Assembly: GCA_951828385.1 (NCBI GenBank)
Contig: OX639973.1
Span: 372,001 to 436,000 of the forward strand
Source: an uncultured Poribacteria bacterium
GTDB lineage: Bacteria; Poribacteria; WGA-4E; WGA-3G
Direction of reading: 5' to 3'
DNA length: 64,000 nucleotides
Shown here: in pieces, positions 61,901 through 64,000 of the stretch
Layout of the letters: each line of letters begins with the position of its first letter
Numbering within the stretch: the stretch's first letter is position 1
Translations under genes and position numbers: made by a program
The notes under the pieces: model-generated
What the model saw: only the letters and a program-made list of their open reading frames with translations
Told to the model about the DNA's origin: nothing
Database searches by the model: none

Positions 61901-62495
61901 CGAATTCGCCTTTGACTTCCACGAGTTCAACGCTCTGGTATCCACCGCGAATAAGCGTTGCTGCGACATCGTCGGGATCTATCTCGTCACCGAGATTAAG
62001 GACACGGCAAGCGTCGGCAAAATGCTGTCGGGGCGGAAGTTTGTAAAGCATCGCTTGGGTTGTGGTTACGACGATGCTCCGTTCTCGCTGTAGCAGCCCT
62101 TGGAGACAGCGCATCCGGTCTGCGACAGTGTTTTTAGGCGGCGCGATCCCGTCAAAAATTTTGCGGTGCCAACTGGGGAAGAAATTAATACCGGACTGTG
62201 GGGCAGTGGTGGGTGTTGTTTGTAAAGCGGGGTACGCTCGGTATGTACAGATTTCCTCCATCACCTGTTCGGCTTCACGATGTGAGGGCAGCACAATTAG
62301 GAAGGATTTCTTCGGAAACTCGTCAATTAGCGTTGCGAGGAGATAGGCAGTCGATGCGTTTGCCAATCCTCTCAGCCAAGGGAGTTTCTTGCCGTCTTTG
62401 AGGCGCGCCACCAACGTTTGGTAATTTTCTGTTTCACGTAAAAGTTCTATCACTTCTATTTCCTTGACAAGCCACCAGCGGTTTTGCGGCTCCAA
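58947..62495 (-). CDS. mfd: Transcription-repair coupling factor
   Basis: 1182 residues. Mfd removes stalled RNA polymerase from damaged DNA and recruits UvrA. Seen in order: UvrB-like N-terminal region ([20 protein letters not shown], then SQSGINFF-type), the RNA polymerase interaction domain near 500-560 ([20 protein letters not shown]), then the translocase with Walker [20 protein letters not shown] box [27 protein letters not shown] and [10 protein letters not shown], and the C-terminal TRCF domain. The start shown is a TTG; a GTG at 62453 behind AAGGAA is a good alternative. The length is normal. It lies within a run of envelope genes. Confidence 0.95.
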   Translation of the reverse strand: MEPQNRWWLVKEIEVIELLRETENYQTLVARLKDGKKLPWLRGLANASTAYLLATLIDEFPKKSFLIVLPSHREAEQVMEEICTYRAYPALQTTPTTAPQSGINFFPSWHRKIFDGIAPPKNTVADRMRCLQGLLQRERSIVVTTTQAMLYKLPPRQHFADACRVLNLGDEIDPDDVAATLIRGGYQSVELVEVKGEFARRGDILDVYPLTTDTPVRIEFFGDEIDTIRTFDPISQRSTASIQSVTLTPLREVLSDDISIEHWRAQTDSLIQAQPTPQLINAVREVTQHLTKATSQYPLQDCPLNDAIEAFLPMLVPETELLTDYLSDDTIVCLIEPQWQQREASQMQERTQELYQKKMDESSLMVPPENLLASFEVLSAELERYPVISSSLAPPREVTESQLTPLHFEMKPLALPSGNYQTIINQVKTWVVAGKRIHLFCETPQQLKRVTEILAERDLFPPDIDISVGAISEGFLNEQLNLMVISEDELFGNRQRRTIRHRPPTDGTPILSLIDLKVGDYVVHVSHGIAIYDGIRRLAIDGKSQDFLILKYSDDNTLYVPTYQVDLVQKYIGSKDNTHKPRVDRLGGTAWHRRKGRVKASIEQMADELLNLYALRQARKGYSFPTEVPWQTEFEALFPYQETDDQLQAIEDVKTDMEDEQPMDRLVCGDVGYGKTEVALRAAFKAVMAEKQVAILVPTTILALQHYDTFEKRFQSFPINIEMLNRFRTPREIKQIKERLAKGTIDVVIGTHSLLSKTVAFQNLGLLIVDEEHRFGVKHKEKIKQFKETIDVLTLTATPIPRTLHMSLVGIRDFSVINTPPADRLPIQTYVMPYDSEVIREAITAELARGGQVFFVHNRVQDIQNIAITLQELVPDARIAVAHGQMPERELESVMLEFVRHKHDILVCTMIIESGLDIPNVNTILINRADALGLAQLYQLRGRVGRANIQAYGYLFYPRDRAITEGAQKRLRVIEEFTDLGSGFKIALRDLEIRGTGNILGAEQHGHIVTVGYELYCKLLEEAVMALKGEKVEETLETRISLPVEAYLPDDYVPDSRQKVSIYKKIAGLKDTAAVKELREELQDRYGAIPEPAEMLLEIASVKQLSQNLGITAIVAGKEQVKVTFDEQKPKINVKKFIEIIHKNSNLQLQPPAQLKIGMPGMTGVNILTELQQTLRLFVESS

Positions 62496-62514
62496 AACGT
62501 TTGTTATGTAAGTT

Positions 62515-63285
62515 CTAATTTGCTATTTCAATGTCGGTTAAAGTGGCTTTTATCGCACCTATTTTGCTCTTTGTCTCAATTTTGACAGGTAACCGTCGTT
62601 CATCATCAGTAATCCAGAAGCGGCCGCCTTCTGAGGTTCGTAACACAATTGTTCTAACATTGCCTAATTTTTTATTTTTAACGAACTCTCTGCGTTCAAC
62701 GGTGAGTGTCGCTTTCAGAACCTTTCCTTTAACGAGCAGCGGGAAGAAATAGGTTTCACCGAGCACAAATTGCTTAGACCGTAGGAAGTAGATAAGCGAG
62801 AGTTCATCTTGTGTGCCGGGCGGTATTTCGAGTACTTTTGCCTCACGTTTTTCCGGTACTTTTGGTTTTGGACGCGAGACCTTTTCATATTCCGCTTTAC
62901 CGTCACGGAAATTAATTTTGACAACCGCTTGATATTTTCGGTCCTGCACATAATTCTGAAAGCGGACCGGCGAAAGTGTTGTCGGATTAAAGTGCGTTTC
63001 CTGCTCGCTTCGGAATTTATAGAACCTGAAAAGTGCCCGAGTTTTCATTTCAGATTGGATACGATAAACATCTGCACCATTAACGACTTGTTCTTCAACA
63101 ATCCAGTCTGTCCGTTTGCCAGCGGGCAATTTTTTCAAACTAATATTGTATGTTAATTTTTCACCGACTTGAAGGGGGCTCGGGACAATGTCCTCGGCAT
63201 CAACAAGAAACAGAGAATCATCGCTTAAGGCGATGTTCCCGATGAAGAGCAGCGCAAAGATTATTAGGTATTTTGCATAACGCAC
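62515..63285 (-). CDS. DUF3108 domain-containing periplasmic protein
   Basis: 256 residues. An N-terminal signal peptide (YAKYLIIFALLFIGNIALS) precedes a beta-rich domain with VGEKLTYNISLKKLPAGKRT, then RTIVLRTSEGGRFWITDDE and IETKSKIGAIKATLTDIE at the end. This is the DUF3108 pattern, a family of secreted proteins of unknown function often encoded near cell-envelope and carbohydrate genes. It is 20 bases upstream of mfd on the same strand. Confidence 0.85.
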   Translation of the reverse strand: MRYAKYLIIFALLFIGNIALSDDSLFLVDAEDIVPSPLQVGEKLTYNISLKKLPAGKRTDWIVEEQVVNGADVYRIQSEMKTRALFRFYKFRSEQETHFNPTTLSPVRFQNYVQDRKYQAVVKINFRDGKAEYEKVSRPKPKVPEKREAKVLEIPPGTQDELSLIYFLRSKQFVLGETYFFPLLVKGKVLKATLTVERREFVKNKKLGNVRTIVLRTSEGGRFWITDDERRLPVKIETKSKIGAIKATLTDIEIAN

Positions 63286-63336
63286 GCTTTTGTCCTCGCA
63301 ATAGGTGTGTTGAGATAAAAGTCTTCTGCGGCGATT

Positions 63337-63984
63337 TTAGAATCTATGGGTAAAAACCAGAGATTGAAGACCACTCCCTGTTTGTTGCACCTGCAGCGAA
63401 AATCTTCGATTATTATAGGCTTCAGCGGTTTTCGGTGCATCAAGGATATTCCAGATATGGATGCCGATGCCTGTTGCGAGGAAAATACCGCTGAAAAATG
63501 CATGATTTTTCATGCGCGTACGCCCTTGGTCATACGTTAAGAATTCACCCGTTCGGACATCTTGGAATCCGGTCTCAAAGACCCCTTGTTCGTTATAATG
63601 CAGGGCGCGAGCGATGTTATACCCAGCAAGTGCGAAAGTGCTTAACTCAACAGTTAGGAACAACGTCGCTTTAGTATAATTACCGGCATAAGCCTGTCCC
63701 AATCCGGGCATAAAAGTTGATAACCGCTTTGCTTTTTGGAGGTCAAGTTCAGGGTAGTACCGCTCTGGATGCGACCGAAATAGTGCGTAATTCGGTTCCG
63801 TCTCAGGTTCATCCACATAACTCGGAACAAACGGTAAAGGTCTTTGGCTGGCGGTGTCGGATTTCGTATTCGCAGCGGTATCGGTTTCATCCGTTGCTGT
63901 TTGAGCGTTGACGTCACCAAACCCAATGCTGAGAAAGAGCATAAACGCCAAAAGTATGTAAAATAGAGGTGGTATTTGCACCAC
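63337..63984 (-). CDS. DUF5683-like membrane protein
   Basis: 215 residues from a GTG at 63984. An N-terminal signal-like helix (LFYILLAFMLFLSIGFGDV) is followed by a polar region, then LSTFMPGLGQAYAGNYTKAT, the P-G-L-G-Q-x-Y segment of DUF5683-type and related membrane proteins. Further hydrophobic segments follow (LFLTVELSTFALAGYNIA and FFSGIFLATGIGIHIWNIL). The role is unknown. A hairpin around the start codon (63965-63988) could limit its translation. It is the first gene of the envelope run in this window. Confidence 0.75.
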   Translation of the reverse strand: MVQIPPLFYILLAFMLFLSIGFGDVNAQTATDETDTAANTKSDTASQRPLPFVPSYVDEPETEPNYALFRSHPERYYPELDLQKAKRLSTFMPGLGQAYAGNYTKATLFLTVELSTFALAGYNIARALHYNEQGVFETGFQDVRTGEFLTYDQGRTRMKNHAFFSGIFLATGIGIHIWNILDAPKTAEAYNNRRFSLQVQQTGSGLQSLVFTHRF

Positions 63985-63988
63985 CTCT
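63965..63988 (-). promoter_or_regulatory. Hairpin covering the start of the DUF5683-like gene
   Basis: AGAGGTGGT and ACCACCTCT form a perfect 9-bp stem around a six-base loop. On the transcript the stem includes the AGAGG ribosome binding sequence and the GTG start codon at 63984, so folding would hide both. Whether it is a regulator or chance is not settled. Confidence 0.5.
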
Positions 63989-64000
63989 CTATCCTTTTTC

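Overview
The window looks like a chromosomal segment of a Gram-negative-type (diderm) bacterium. It encodes an LptD-type outer-membrane assembly protein, SurA-like parvulins, Mfd and signal-peptide proteins. The mix of Gfo/Idh/MocA dehydrogenase, xylose-isomerase-like TIM barrels, sulfatase, LamG protein, sugar kinase, many small toxin-antitoxin genes and short dispersed palindromic repeats resembles Candidatus Poribacteria. That assignment is inference from gene content; no rRNA, tRNA or CRISPR array was seen.

Region by region. 1-4080: a partial GlmL/MutL-like ATPase, two TIM-barrel sugar isomerase-like proteins, a Gfo/Idh dehydrogenase and a secreted LamG protein. 4185-13630: a complete type I restriction-modification island on the + strand (hsdR, hsdS, hsdM), interrupted by small antitoxin-like genes and by a three-gene TIGR04255-type cassette with its own promoter. 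Three paralogous small proteins of unknown function sit in this island, and a fossil of an hsdM 5' end marks a rearrangement. 13631-30003: mostly metabolic genes (a nucleotidyltransferase-DUF89 fusion, a PaaK-like ligase, a sulfatase, a sulfite-oxidase-like molybdoenzyme, an MFS transporter, an enolase-superfamily enzyme, a PfkB kinase, a 2-hydroxyacid dehydrogenase and a GDPD), then an adenine methylase beside a NucS-like nuclease and a Uma2 nuclease. 30037-39495: two tandem MacB-type permeases, a glycosidase-like protein, a trypsin-TPR protein, a TPP enzyme and a PPi-type phosphofructokinase.

39542-47671 (- strand) is a second, decayed type I locus. It has an intact hsdM, an hsdS whose reading frame is fused to antitoxin domains at both ends, and an hsdR broken by an 85-bp tandem duplication and truncated. 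Between them lie DUF433/DUF5615, PIN/UPF0175 and an ATPase/Toprim-like pair. A 130-bp MITE with a 10-bp target duplication sits in a duplicated hsdS tail, and the empty site is preserved in the intact hsdS.

47680-51060 holds a 2H phosphoesterase, two SDR enzymes, a HigBA-like TA pair and a repeat cluster. 51061-63984 is an envelope-biogenesis run on the - strand: DUF5683, DUF3108, Mfd, two lipoprotein-like SurA_N relatives, a two-domain SurA and a giant LptD that carries parvulin domains inside its own chain. The two most unusual architectures are this parvulin-bearing LptD and the antitoxin-HsdS-DUF433 fusion. The best candidate for an undescribed system is the TIGR04255 cassette (9777-11558) with its small paralogs.
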